Assembly (NCBI GenBank): GCA_944390225.1
Contig: CALXPB010000009.1
Span: 1 to 34,660, forward strand
Source: an uncultured Alphaproteobacteria bacterium
GTDB lineage: Bacteria; Pseudomonadota; Alphaproteobacteria; Rs-D84
Direction of reading: 5' to 3'
Length of the DNA: 34,660 nt
The translations under genes and the position numbers were made by a program. The stretch's first letter is position 1, and the number at the start of each line of letters is the position of its first letter. This document shows positions 1 to 8,432 of this stretch, piece by piece. The notes beneath the pieces were generated by a model. The model made no database searches and was not told the DNA's origin. It worked only from the letters and a program-made list of their open reading frames with translations.

Positions 1-1456
1 CACGATAAAACCCGTCATTACATACCCAAGGACAATCATTACCACCCGGCGAACCGGCACCCGTGTAATACGAGTTCTCGGGTCCGTTAGTACAAGATTT
101 ACTGTATGTGTAGTAAACTATTCCGTTAAGAATTTTTGCTACATCCAAGTAATACCCAGTATTCGCTGAATACCAATATTTAGTCGCGGTTGTGTAATCT
201 AATGGATATTTTGAACCGTCGTAGTCCTGGCTTCTGAATATCATATACTCACCTTCTGTGGTAGAAACATAAATATATAATACGTAACAGTTTGATATAC
301 TTGACGCGTTTGTTTCTGGCGATGTATATGTATAACTATATTTGATAAAATTATGTCCTTTTGGCGGATTATCCAATGTTTTTCCAAGAATCACCTCAGG
401 ACATTCATAACGGATATTATTATTACAATAAACCCCGTAATCAACACAACTACTACATAATTTACCATTCAGATAATACCCGTCAAAACATTTAATCTCT
501 GTACTGCCGGCAGGGCAATTCGAATTATTGGGACAAACCGTGCAACTAGTCCCATTATTATAATATCCTGCAATACATTCAAAATCTTCCGCACTGCTAC
601 AAGTGGAATTTTCAACACACTTTGTACATATACCACCTGAATCATAACAACCCGAATTACACTTTGGCGCAGTTCCACAATCATCTTGTGCATAAGTCAG
701 ACAACGTCCGTCATCGTGTTTGTACAGGCCGTCTGGACAAACTATTTCTTCTATCTTACCCCCAGGACATACAACATCGTCATCACACTTCGTACAACTG
801 CCACCTGTACGATAATATCCTGATGCACAATAGTTATATACATTAGAACTTGTAGATTCCCCCAATGGACAATAGTATCCCATTGGACAAGATTTGCAAC
901 CTGCTCCCGTTTCATTATAATATCCCTCTTCGCATTTATATTCTGTTGTTCCTGGTGGACAATATTGATTAGTAGAACATTTATAACATCCGTGAGTTGA
1001 ACTTTTATAATAACCTGCGGCACAACTTATAAGGGTTTCACCGTCACATACATGACCTGAACAAGAAAAACATTGTGGGGTATTATCTTGATAAATCTGT
1101 TTATAATACCCGTCCTTACAACGAAAATACTCATTACCACCGGCACAAGTTGCGTTCTCTGGACATGCGTTACACGATTTGCCGTCATCATAAAAACCGC
1201 TTAAACAACTGTAATCTTCTGCACTGGTACATGTTGCATTTTCTACACTGCACTTTGTGCATACGCCACCGCTGTTATACCAACCGTCATTACACACGAA
1301 CTTTACACCGTCATCACAAGATGCATTTGCAGGGCAAGTATAGCAATATTGACCGTCGGTATATTGCCCGACATCACAAACAACCGCATTTGCAGAAAAA
1401 AACGGCATAAAAATAAATATGAATAAAGCCAAAATTCTCCGCATTTGCACCGACAT
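1..1456 (-). CDS. Secreted cysteine-rich repeat protein, 3' end cut by window edge
   Basis: 485 codons are open from the start at 1456 to the left edge, so the C-terminus is missing. Residues 1-24 form a signal peptide (MRRILALFIFIF, then SANA), so the protein is exported. The rest is packed with Cys pairs in units like C-x-x-G-Y-Y-x(n)-G-x-C-x-x-C, resembling EGF-like or growth-factor-receptor-type repeats. Residues 55-117 and 266-327 are clearly an internal duplication (both carry GG-[VI]-CTKC, a -TC[TS]SAED- stretch and a final -DGYY). Residues ~355-455 are a Tyr-rich, Cys-poor segment, after which CPWVCNDGFY restarts the repeat. The start is uncertain: AGGGGG lies only 2 bases before the ATG at 1456, 8 before an in-frame GTG at 1450 and 14 before the ATG at 1444. 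A surface or adhesin role is inference; no specific function is recognised. Confidence 0.85.
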   Translation of the reverse strand, partial: MSVQMRRILALFIFIFMPFFSANAVVCDVGQYTDGQYCYTCPANASCDDGVKFVCNDGWYNSGGVCTKCSVENATCTSAEDYSCLSGFYDDGKSCNACPENATCAGGNEYFRCKDGYYKQIYQDNTPQCFSCSGHVCDGETLISCAAGYYKSSTHGCYKCSTNQYCPPGTTEYKCEEGYYNETGAGCKSCPMGYYCPLGESTSSNVYNYCASGYYRTGGSCTKCDDDVVCPGGKIEEIVCPDGLYKHDDGRCLTYAQDDCGTAPKCNSGCYDSGGICTKCVENSTCSSAEDFECIAGYYNNGTSCTVCPNNSNCPAGSTEIKCFDGYYLNGKLCSSCVDYGVYCNNNIRYECPEVILGKTLDNPPKGHNFIKYSYTYTSPETNASSISNCYVLYIYVSTTEGEYMIFRSQDYDGSKYPLDYTTATKYWYSANTGYYLDVAKILNGIVYYTYSKSCTNGPENSYYTGAGSPGGNDCPWVCNDGFYR

Positions 1457-1473
1457 ATCCCCCCTGATTTACA

Positions 1474-1580
1474 TAAATTAAACGGTGGTTTTTTTATGCA
1501 ATTTTTTTATTGAAAAAAGTCTGGAAAACTGGCTAAAATACATTCAAGAAAAAAGAACAAAAAAACCACCGCTTAAATTA
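1474..1580. repeat. 22-bp near-perfect inverted repeat flanking 63 bp (MITE-like or regulatory)
   Basis: The left arm 1474-1495 and right arm 1559-1580 are inverted copies with two mismatches, core CGGTGGTTTTTTT. The unit is 107 bp and sits directly upstream of the cysteine-rich gene. It could be a very small non-autonomous element with terminal inverted repeats, or a long hairpin in the 5' region of the minus-strand transcript. No clear target-site duplication is seen. The rest of the 1457-1685 gap is AT-rich and holds nothing else I can name. Confidence 0.5.
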
Positions 1581-1685
1581 TGCATATAAAAATCCTAGGC
1601 AGACGGCAGAAAACCAGTACTTTCAGGAATTATTTTTTATATAAAAAACTTTTATATATTTGATAAAAATATGGTTATAAAACTT

Positions 1686-2420
1686 TTAATTATTTTCTTC
1701 CCAAGTACACATTACAAAAGCGTGTTCTAAGGAATCACCCGTTAATATTTTATGTCGCGACACCAGACCGTCTATTGCAACACCAACAGATATTTCAGGG
1801 GTATCAGGGCTTATTTCTTTTTTAAAATTTAGTTCTATACTTTTTAACTTATGCTGATTGCGGTAAACATAGCCGACGCTTTCCGTAGCCCAAACCGCAT
1901 ACACTGCGTTATTAATATGCTGATTAACATCTACATCATCAAAACGGCACTTCATAGTATGATATCTTGTAGGTTCAAAGTCTGGATATTTTTGAAAATC
2001 TTTATTCCATGCGCGCTCATGAATTATATTCCACGTAGCCAAATTATCGACCAACCTTAACGGTCGTCTGTTTTCCATATTCATTAGTATCCACTGAGAA
2101 GTTGCACGAACCATTAAACGCCCGTCACTGCCACGAACCTCGAAATCACGCGTTGCGCGAACACCGTCTTCATTGGCTGGCCAAGTTATAAAGGACAATT
2201 CTTCTGCTTCGTGTGGCATCTCGACAATATCAACAAGGTAATGCGTCACAACCCAAGCCATGTTATGCGCTATTAAATAAGTACGACCGCACCCCAAAGC
2301 CTCGGCATGCGTATCCGCAACACCCTGCAATTCATTCATCAATATCAACGGTCGGACATTACCATACCTATCACATTGATATGCTTGAAGAACTCTTTTT
2401 GCTATATATTTATCCGGCAT
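1686..2420 (-). CDS. Acyl-ACP thioesterase (FatA/FatB-type double hotdog)
   Basis: This 244-residue protein should hydrolyse acyl-ACP to release free fatty acids in the cytoplasm. It shows two hotdog halves. The N-terminal one begins YIAKRVLQAYQCDRYGNVRP and contains NMAWVVTH. The C-terminal one contains DVDVNQHINNAVYAVWATES, matching the D-x-N-x-H-x-N-N-x-x-Y signature of plant and bacterial acyl-ACP thioesterases, with candidate catalytic Asn, His and Glu. The length is usual for the bacterial family. The ATG is preceded by AAGGGA at good spacing. It follows comF on the same strand across a 113-base gap holding a 7-bp inverted repeat (2492-2512). Chain-length preference cannot be read from the sequence. 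Confidence 0.87.
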   Translation of the reverse strand: MPDKYIAKRVLQAYQCDRYGNVRPLILMNELQGVADTHAEALGCGRTYLIAHNMAWVVTHYLVDIVEMPHEAEELSFITWPANEDGVRATRDFEVRGSDGRLMVRATSQWILMNMENRRPLRLVDNLATWNIIHERAWNKDFQKYPDFEPTRYHTMKCRFDDVDVNQHINNAVYAVWATESVGYVYRNQHKLKSIELNFKKEISPDTPEISVGVAIDGLVSRHKILTGDSLEHAFVMCTWEENN

Positions 2421-2533
2421 AATTTATCCCTTGATTCTTTTAAGACACCACGTTTTCTGATTATCAGGAACATCTGAACTTCTATTTTTTTATGTTAATA
2501 AGGCTAACATATTAAAAAATTTTTTCAAGTTTA

Positions 2534-3277
2534 TCATATTACTCTGACAACCCGACAAAATACCACACCATAAACAGAAACCGCACCTGCTTTCATCAAT
2601 ACACGCCTTAATTCCGCAAATGTAGCACCCGTCGTCATAACATCATCTACAAGTAAAATTTTCTTACCCCGAATTCTGTCTGGTCTGGATACTTTGAATA
2701 CACCACGAATATTTTCTGCGCGTTGCACCGCGTTCTTGTGCCCCATATCAGGACGATAAATTCTGCGAATACTATCTAAATCCATTTTGACATTCATCGC
2801 CTTTGATATCGGACGCGCTAATAAAGTCGCCTGATTATACCCACGATGACGCAACCTGCGCCACGCAAGAGGTACTGGTATTATTATATCCGGTTTTAAT
2901 TCCATATCACGCATAGACCACATCATCGCACGAGACATAAAATTTGAATATTTTATCCTGCCACCGTGCTTAAAAGGCAATACCGTTTCTCTGGATACAC
3001 CGTCATAAACACACGCAGAACGAATCATATCCAACGGACATTTACCAGAAGCGCAATTGGGACATATGGGATTTAAACCTAAATCTAAATTTGCAGGAAA
3101 AGGATAACCGCATTTCGTACACTTCGGATTACTGATCCAATTAAAAGACGCCCAACAATCTGCGCATAACTCGCCATGAACAGAAACAGGCGCTCCGCAC
3201 AAAGGACAAGACGAAGGAAATAAAAAATCTATACAATTATTTGCAAGTTTTAAAAGCAAATTTTTTATTTGCCACAT
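2534..3277 (-). CDS. comF: ComF family phosphoribosyltransferase-like protein
   Basis: 247 residues from the ATG at 3277. The N-terminus carries zinc-finger-like Cys pairs (CPLCGAP, CADCW, CTKCGYPF, CPNCASGKC). The C-terminal half is a type I PRTase fold with KKILLVDDVMTTGATFAEL, the PRPP-binding loop. ComF proteins support DNA uptake in competent bacteria, but the substrate is generally unknown and many non-competent bacteria carry one. A TTG at 3292 in the same frame would overlap the upstream stop; the ATG, 8 bases after that stop, gives the usual ComF N-terminus and is preferred. It is probably co-transcribed with the OmpA-like gene and murG. Confidence 0.88.
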   Translation of the reverse strand: MWQIKNLLLKLANNCIDFLFPSSCPLCGAPVSVHGELCADCWASFNWISNPKCTKCGYPFPANLDLGLNPICPNCASGKCPLDMIRSACVYDGVSRETVLPFKHGGRIKYSNFMSRAMMWSMRDMELKPDIIIPVPLAWRRLRHRGYNQATLLARPISKAMNVKMDLDSIRRIYRPDMGHKNAVQRAENIRGVFKVSRPDRIRGKKILLVDDVMTTGATFAELRRVLMKAGAVSVYGVVFCRVVRVI

Positions 3278-3285
3278 TACGCAAC

Positions 3286-4626
3286 TTACCAAGACATACT
3301 TTTATATGTTTTCTTATTGACCGTATCACCAAACATATTCTTTTGTTTCTGAGTCAATGTTTCGTATTGCTCTAAAGATATCATGCGCAAAACGAACCCT
3401 TCCTCGTCGCGTTGCGAAAGAACCGGTAAAATGCGTTGCTCGGACACACCGTTATCGCGTAGAACTTGCTCTACAATTGCCAATCTGCGTGCCGCCAATT
3501 TTTTTTCGTCTGAATTACGAGTCGCGCTTTCCGGTATAGATATTTGTATCGCGCGCGTAGGATTACTAACTATGATACTGGCATACTCGGACAACAAAGT
3601 ATAATTAGCACGTGATAACGCAGAATCATCATTACGGAATTTTATCTTTATTTCTAACGGACGAATGTCGTTTGTTTCAGATAGATCGCGTGATGAAGTA
3701 AAACCTTCTATATTCGTCGTCATATCACTGGCAACATCAAACCTGTCATCTATTTGAAAAGTAGATAAATGCTTATTTTCTGATAAAAATGTTTTTCTAA
3801 ATGCTTTGCGTAATTCAGTCGGGCTCATCTTTGTCATATCCTCGCGCACAGACATTATCCGAGGCGATTCCGCTTTTTCTATTGCACGAACAACCACATC
3901 TTCTTCCATAGGCACAACCAAACGACTTAATTTTATATCCTCTTCGTTACGTACATAATCATCTGAACTTTTCTTAGAAAACTTATTTTCAGAATTATAA
4001 GATTTATTTACCGCAACTTCTTGAACCGGAGCAAAATTTTTCTGTACGCTTTCTTCTGCACGACGCTGTAATTCATTAAGCCTTGCAATTCGTGCCTCTA
4101 TTTCAGACAAAGCACTATCTATACCTTCAGTTTTTACTGAGTTAACAGTGTTTTCTGACACGGCATTACGCGCAACTATTGCACGACCAGACGTACCATC
4201 TAAACTTTCTTCGGGTAATTCAAAGTCAGATTTTATAACTGAAAATTCCTCTGGCTGAGGCAAACGTAAAGGCGCATCGTTTTGTGCCCATAAATCATAA
4301 CTTGGTCTACGAGGAACCAGAACATCATTTCCTGCAACAATTTTGTCGCCATTGTCTTTTTGAACGTTGATGTTTTTATTAACACTTTTGGTTGACGCCG
4401 TTCGCGCAACAACCGAACGACCTGATTTATTATCATTCTTACCGGCATTTGAAACAACCTCTGCATTACTCTGTGAGGTTTTCTTTACAGGTTGAACGAT
4501 AGGCTCTCCGAAAGCGGCACGAGCAGAAACACCACCCGCAGCAAGATTTACAACTGGCAACCGTGCATCCGCAAACGCGGGTAATATCAAAAACATTGCC
4601 AATACAGAAATTTTTATCTGTCGCAT
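3286..4626 (-). CDS. Secreted protein with degenerate OmpA-like C-terminal domain
   Basis: 446 residues. Residues 1-22 are a signal peptide ending PAFADA. The middle is low-complexity and charged, with two R-x-(V/I)-V-x-R motifs (GRSVVAR at 69-75, GRAIVAR at 147-153) and a short coiled-coil-like stretch near 170-195. Residues ~324-415 resemble an OmpA/MotB peptidoglycan-binding domain: a strand with IKIKFRNDDSALS, a helix, a strand with IQISIPES, then KLAARRLAIVEQVLRDNGVSEQRI, like the LSxRRAxxVxxxLxxxGVxxxRI segment of OmpA. The usual Asp in the GHTD-like loop is not visible, so peptidoglycan binding may be altered. The start has a strong GGAAGGAAAGGAAA tract. It lies 70 bases after murG and before comF, consistent with an envelope role. 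Confidence 0.75.
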   Translation of the reverse strand: MRQIKISVLAMFLILPAFADARLPVVNLAAGGVSARAAFGEPIVQPVKKTSQSNAEVVSNAGKNDNKSGRSVVARTASTKSVNKNINVQKDNGDKIVAGNDVLVPRRPSYDLWAQNDAPLRLPQPEEFSVIKSDFELPEESLDGTSGRAIVARNAVSENTVNSVKTEGIDSALSEIEARIARLNELQRRAEESVQKNFAPVQEVAVNKSYNSENKFSKKSSDDYVRNEEDIKLSRLVVPMEEDVVVRAIEKAESPRIMSVREDMTKMSPTELRKAFRKTFLSENKHLSTFQIDDRFDVASDMTTNIEGFTSSRDLSETNDIRPLEIKIKFRNDDSALSRANYTLLSEYASIIVSNPTRAIQISIPESATRNSDEKKLAARRLAIVEQVLRDNGVSEQRILPVLSQRDEEGFVLRMISLEQYETLTQKQKNMFGDTVNKKTYKSMSW

Positions 4627-4696
4627 TTTCCTTTCCTTCCTTCTTCATCATAGAACAAATCGCGAATCGCAAGCAAGAAGAAAAACGCAATTTATT

Positions 4697-5743
4697 TCAT
4701 TTTGTTATTTCGTCAGAAATTTTTTTTACCGCCTCGTTTTTAACCAAAGATTTTTTCGCCATTTTTTCTAGTCTTGAAGGGTTATCAAATAACTCTGTCA
4801 GCGTTGCAGAAAGCCACTTTGCAGTAAATTTATCTTGTGACACAGAAAACCCGCCACCTAATTTTGCAAAACTTGCGGCATTGGCTGCTTGATCTGGGTT
4901 TATACCAAGCGGAACTAATATCGCACCACGTCCTATGGTTTCCAATTCTACAACTGTACTTGCACCACTGCGCCCTATTACCAAACTGGAACTGGAAATC
5001 GTACCTGCCATATCATGAATAAAGGATAATACATTCGCCTTTATTTTATTATCCGCATACAATTTCTGTAATCTAGAAACATTTTCAGGACGCGTCTGAT
5101 GCGTTACGAAAATCTTTTTATTTTTCATCTGCAATAACGCCGCAGGTACAACATCGTCTAATATCTGAGCCCCCTGAGACCCACCTGTAATAAGTAGACT
5201 TGGAACCTTAGGCAATTCTTTTCCTGCCATTGCCAAGAACTCTTTTCTTACAGGCAACCCCGTATAAACTATTTGCGCATTTGAGCCGACAGGAACCCCC
5301 TCTACTTTTGGGAAACTTGTCATTAAGGTTTTTACCCACCTAAGTGCGAATTTATTTGCACGTCCTATTGCAGCGTTTTGCTCGTGCAAAAAAGTAGGTA
5401 CGCGCCAAAAATGCGCAGCAAAAACGGCCGGTACAGAAGCATATCCCCCAAAAGCCACAACCCTATACGGACGAAATATTCCAAATCTTAATACCAACGC
5501 CACAGAAGATATCATTATTTTAAACAAAGCCCATAACTGTTTTAACTTGCTTTTAGCCCCCACACCAGAAGCCCATATATGTGCAACACCTGCACCTTTG
5601 GGGCGACCGTCCCTGACCATTTTACTAACGCGCCCATCACAAGAAATTGTCACACGATACCCACGAGAAACAAGTTCTTCTGCGACACTAAGAGCAGGAA
5701 ACACATGTCCACCCGTACCGCCTGTTGCAATCCAAATATTCAT
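4697..5743 (-). CDS. murG: UDP-GlcNAc:lipid I N-acetylglucosaminyltransferase MurG
   Basis: MurG adds GlcNAc to lipid I to make lipid II at the inner face of the membrane. Seen: the N-terminal ATGGTGGHVFPALSVAEEL glycine loop, HEQNAAIGRANK, TGGSQGAQILD in the second Rossmann domain, and the donor-binding GRSGASTVVELETIGRGAILVPL. It is 348 residues from the ATG at 5743, a normal length. An upstream in-frame start at 5779 would lie inside ftsW; the ATG at 5743 has an AAGGAAA site overlapping the ftsW stop and puts the GGTGG loop at the proper distance, so it is chosen. Translational coupling with ftsW is likely. Confidence 0.97.
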   Translation of the reverse strand: MNIWIATGGTGGHVFPALSVAEELVSRGYRVTISCDGRVSKMVRDGRPKGAGVAHIWASGVGAKSKLKQLWALFKIMISSVALVLRFGIFRPYRVVAFGGYASVPAVFAAHFWRVPTFLHEQNAAIGRANKFALRWVKTLMTSFPKVEGVPVGSNAQIVYTGLPVRKEFLAMAGKELPKVPSLLITGGSQGAQILDDVVPAALLQMKNKKIFVTHQTRPENVSRLQKLYADNKIKANVLSFIHDMAGTISSSSLVIGRSGASTVVELETIGRGAILVPLGINPDQAANAASFAKLGGGFSVSQDKFTAKWLSATLTELFDNPSRLEKMAKKSLVKNEAVKKISDEITK

Positions 5744-5753
5744 AGCATTTTCC

Positions 5754-6893
5754 TTATTTCCATTTATCCTCTCTAACAACAGCCAAAATCATACCGAACA
5801 ACAAACAAAACGCAACGAAAGAACTACCACCATAAGAAATAAAAGGTAAAGTCATCCCCTTGGGCGCAAAAATATGCAATGTTGACATCAGGTTTATACA
5901 AACCTGAGTCCCAAATAACGCTGCCGCACCACCGGCAGCATAAACCACAAATGAATCACGTGCATTAATTGCATCTGTCATTAAACGTTTTAATACATAT
6001 AACAACAATGCTAGTAATGCACACGCCATTATTGCCCCCCAGTCTTCCGCAATAGCCGCAAATATAAAATCGGTATGCGCATCCGGCAAAGACTGCTTAA
6101 CAAAAGCATCATCACCACTACCTAACAATCCGCCATGTTGAATTGACTGTATAGATTGCCTGACTTGATAAGTATCACCTGTACCGGAAAACCATGAAAT
6201 AATTCTATTATGAACGTGCGGCATCGTAAAAAACGCGAACAGACCGACCACCGCCATAAGTCCAAATAATGCGGGCAATACTATTATCGGTAACCCTGCC
6301 ATAAAAACCATACCTGTTAATACCGTAAAATATAAAATAGAAGTACCAAAATCTGGATGTCTTAATATTATTAGAAAAGCTGGAACAAAAACAGCAAGAT
6401 AAGTCCACCAACTGGCCCATTTAAATTGCCATGCTTCTTTATTAAAGAAAATATCATAGCCGTATTTTTCTTTCATCATAGCCAAAAACCACGCTGTAAT
6501 TATTATGAAACCGGGTTTCATAATATCCGACGGCATTACATTAAACGGCCCCAAAGCAACAAATCTGGCGGACCCCTTGATTAAATGAGGCGAAACAAGA
6601 GTGACCAACAATAACAAAAGTCCGGCAACAACATTCAAAGCAGATATACCAAGTACCCATTTTTTATTTAACATGCTGGTTATAAACAGAGTCACCAAAC
6701 CGATAAAATAAAACGGTAATGCTTTTACTATAAAAAAGTACCAAGGTTGCCCGATTCTTTCTGCTGCAACAGACCCGGCAGAAACCATAAATAAAACGCC
6801 TACAAAAATCAAAACCAACAGAGCCCACAGCAGACGTCGATCTACTTCAAAATACCAACTTGTAATTTTACTTTCTTCCGTTCGTTTAAACAT
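5754..6893 (-). CDS. ftsW: SEDS-family lipid II polymerase FtsW
   Basis: 379 residues with about ten membrane segments. FtsW polymerises lipid II glycan strands at the division septum with its partner PBP. Diagnostic motifs: HPDFGTSILYF (usually QPDFGT), PDAHTDFIFAAIAEDWG with the essential Asp, and PKGMTLPFISYGGSS near the C-terminus. No Shine-Dalgarno site is visible. Instead TGATATAAT (6903-6911) ends 9 bases before the ATG, suggesting a nearly leaderless transcript starting just after the mraY terminator. murG follows 10 bases downstream. murD, often between mraY and ftsW, is absent. Confidence 0.96.
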   Translation of the reverse strand: MFKRTEESKITSWYFEVDRRLLWALLVLIFVGVLFMVSAGSVAAERIGQPWYFFIVKALPFYFIGLVTLFITSMLNKKWVLGISALNVVAGLLLLLVTLVSPHLIKGSARFVALGPFNVMPSDIMKPGFIIITAWFLAMMKEKYGYDIFFNKEAWQFKWASWWTYLAVFVPAFLIILRHPDFGTSILYFTVLTGMVFMAGLPIIVLPALFGLMAVVGLFAFFTMPHVHNRIISWFSGTGDTYQVRQSIQSIQHGGLLGSGDDAFVKQSLPDAHTDFIFAAIAEDWGAIMACALLALLLYVLKRLMTDAINARDSFVVYAAGGAAALFGTQVCINLMSTLHIFAPKGMTLPFISYGGSSFVAFCLLFGMILAVVREDKWK

Positions 6894-6902
6894 ATCAAAT
6901 TC

Positions 6903-6911
6903 ATTATATCA
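6903..6911 (-). promoter_or_regulatory. Extended -10 promoter of ftsW-murG
   Basis: Read on the minus strand this is TGATATAAT, a consensus -10 box with an upstream TGn. It ends 9 bases before the ftsW ATG and lies after the mraY terminator, so ftsW-murG can be transcribed independently with a leader of only about 3 bases. Confidence 0.55.
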
Positions 6912-6952
6912 TCTTTTTTATGAAAATATACTGATGAAAAAAAATTATTTTA

Positions 6953-6972
6953 AAACCCGGTTTACCGGGTTT
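6953..6972 (-). terminator. Intrinsic terminator after mraY
   Basis: The stem AAACCCGG/CCGGGTTT (6953-6960 with 6965-6972) has a 4-base loop and is followed on the minus strand by AAAATAATTTTTTTT. It lies 5 bases after the mraY stop and separates mraY from ftsW. Confidence 0.8.
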
Positions 6973-6976
6973 CGTG

Positions 6977-8065
6977 TTAAGCAAATTTTAATATTATCAG
7001 TGCCAATCCAGAAAACAATATTGAAATTATAAAAAACCTTTCAACTATTTTTGTTTCGGGCCACCCCAATTCTTCAAAGTGGTGATGCAACGGAGCACGC
7101 AAAAAGATACGACGACCTGTACCAGTTATCTTTCTTGTGGCTTTGAAATACATCATTTGCAAGAAAGAAGATAGCAAAATCAGAACCATCATACCCGCTG
7201 CTATTGCCATTATAATTTCTGATTTTAATAGCATTGCTACTGTTCCCATAAATCCACCCAGAGCCAAGGAACCTACATCTCCCATAAATATTGAAGCAGG
7301 TTTTGAGTTATACCACAAGAACCCCAAAATTGCACCAAACGCCGCTCCTAGTACGGCATACAAACCACTTGCTGTCGGCAGAAACATAACGGTATCCATA
7401 AAACCTATACGCGTTGCACCATATAACGCCACAACCAGAACTATTAAAACAGGCATATATAACTTTGATAGCATCCCGTCCAAACCGTCGGTAATGTTCG
7501 TAGCATTTGCACTGCCTGCAATAACCAAATAAGCAAATACATAATAAAACAAGCCAAATGGTAAAATGAAACCGAATGGTAAAGCCAATGATAACTCAGG
7601 AATATAAGGAGGCATTGTTTTATTAACTAAATAGGCAATTAAAACAACGCACAAGGCTTCTATTACCAACCGAGATATTGGCGACAAACCGTTTGAGGCT
7701 TTTTTAGACTGAGAAACAACTTTTTTATAATCATCGGCGAAACCGATTAAGCCGAACAAAAACAAAGCTAGCAATGCAATCCAACCCGTAGGATTAGAAA
7801 TCGGCATAAATAAAACGCTGGGGATAATGATTGCTATACAGATTAATATACCTCCCATTGTTGGTGTACCGGCTTTTTTTATATGTTCCTGCGGTAAGTT
7901 CTCGTTTATTGGTTGCCCATTTTTTTGCAAACGATGCATTGCTTTTATGAAGGATTTCCCAAACAATAACATTATTAAGAAAGCCAGTCCAAAAGCAGCA
8001 GCGAACTGGGTCCAACCGCTTGCGAAAAAACTTACTCCATTATTTAACAAAAAAGACGTCAGCAT
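6977..8065 (-). CDS. mraY: Phospho-MurNAc-pentapeptide translocase MraY
   Basis: MraY transfers phospho-MurNAc-pentapeptide to undecaprenyl phosphate, giving lipid I. The 362-residue polytopic protein shows HIKKAGTPTMGGILI near residue 65, the FADDYKK Asp pair, NATNITDGLDG, GDVGSLALGG and RAPLHHHFEELGWPE, all family signatures. The ATG is preceded by AAAGGGAG, 8 bases away, which lies partly in a hairpin. It follows mliC by 55 bases on the same strand. Its downstream side ends in a strong terminator, so the usual murD-ftsW continuation of the dcw cluster is broken. Confidence 0.97.
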   Translation of the reverse strand: MLTSFLLNNGVSFFASGWTQFAAAFGLAFLIMLLFGKSFIKAMHRLQKNGQPINENLPQEHIKKAGTPTMGGILICIAIIIPSVLFMPISNPTGWIALLALFLFGLIGFADDYKKVVSQSKKASNGLSPISRLVIEALCVVLIAYLVNKTMPPYIPELSLALPFGFILPFGLFYYVFAYLVIAGSANATNITDGLDGMLSKLYMPVLIVLVVALYGATRIGFMDTVMFLPTASGLYAVLGAAFGAILGFLWYNSKPASIFMGDVGSLALGGFMGTVAMLLKSEIIMAIAAGMMVLILLSSFLQMMYFKATRKITGTGRRIFLRAPLHHHFEELGWPETKIVERFFIISILFSGLALIILKFA

Positions 8066-8067
8066 AA

Positions 8068-8094
8068 AAAATCTCCCTTTTATTATGAGATTTT
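8068..8094 (-). promoter_or_regulatory. Hairpin overlapping the mraY ribosome binding site
   Basis: AAAATCTC (8068-8075) pairs with GAGATTTT (8087-8094) around an 11-base loop. The mraY Shine-Dalgarno sequence AAGGGAG (8073-8079 on the minus strand) lies half in the stem, so folding could reduce mraY translation. A U-rich stretch follows, so partial termination is also possible. Confidence 0.4.
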
Positions 8095-8120
8095 ATCACA
8101 TAAATCAAACAAAACCAAAA

Positions 8121-8417
8121 TTATTTAGCGGTACAACTTATCGGTGTATTTTCTTCAAAATACAGCGTCCAATCGTCCCCCTTATTCCATAATACGATTT
8201 CTGTTTCGTTTTTAATACCGACATAACGAACACCTGATGCAGAAATTGCGATATTAAAATTAACATTTTCATCATTTATCGTCGTATTTAATTTTTCTCC
8301 GTCTTCTGACATATCAATTTTAACATCATAATCACCACAAATAACATTTATTGTGTTTTTTCTATCACAAGCAGAAAAGCAAACTGCACAGAACAGTAAT
8401 AATAATATTTTTTTCAT
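8121..8417 (-). CDS. mliC: MliC/YdhA-type lysozyme inhibitor lipoprotein
   Basis: 98 residues. A short hydrophobic leader ends in the lipobox-like FSAC, so Cys17 is probably lipidated and the protein envelope-anchored. The mature part matches the MliC family: ISASGVRYVG near 65 and LWNKGDDWTLYF near 80 correspond to ISASGARY and FWSKGDEATVY of E. coli MliC. Two further Cys (in NVICGD and PISCTAK) sit where the family forms a disulfide. MliC inhibits C-type lysozyme through its SGxxY loop, protecting peptidoglycan from host enzyme. It lies 15 bases downstream of the PBP1A gene with its own AGGAA site, so the two are probably co-transcribed. Confidence 0.85.
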   Translation of the reverse strand: MKKILLLLFCAVCFSACDRKNTINVICGDYDVKIDMSEDGEKLNTTINDENVNFNIAISASGVRYVGIKNETEIVLWNKGDDWTLYFEENTPISCTAK

Positions 8418-8432
8418 TATTTATTCCTATAT

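Noticed and set aside
751-1410. Several frames on both strands over the left-edge gene
   Set aside because: The continuous signal-peptide and Cys-repeat frame from 1456 to the edge explains this DNA; the others are shadows.
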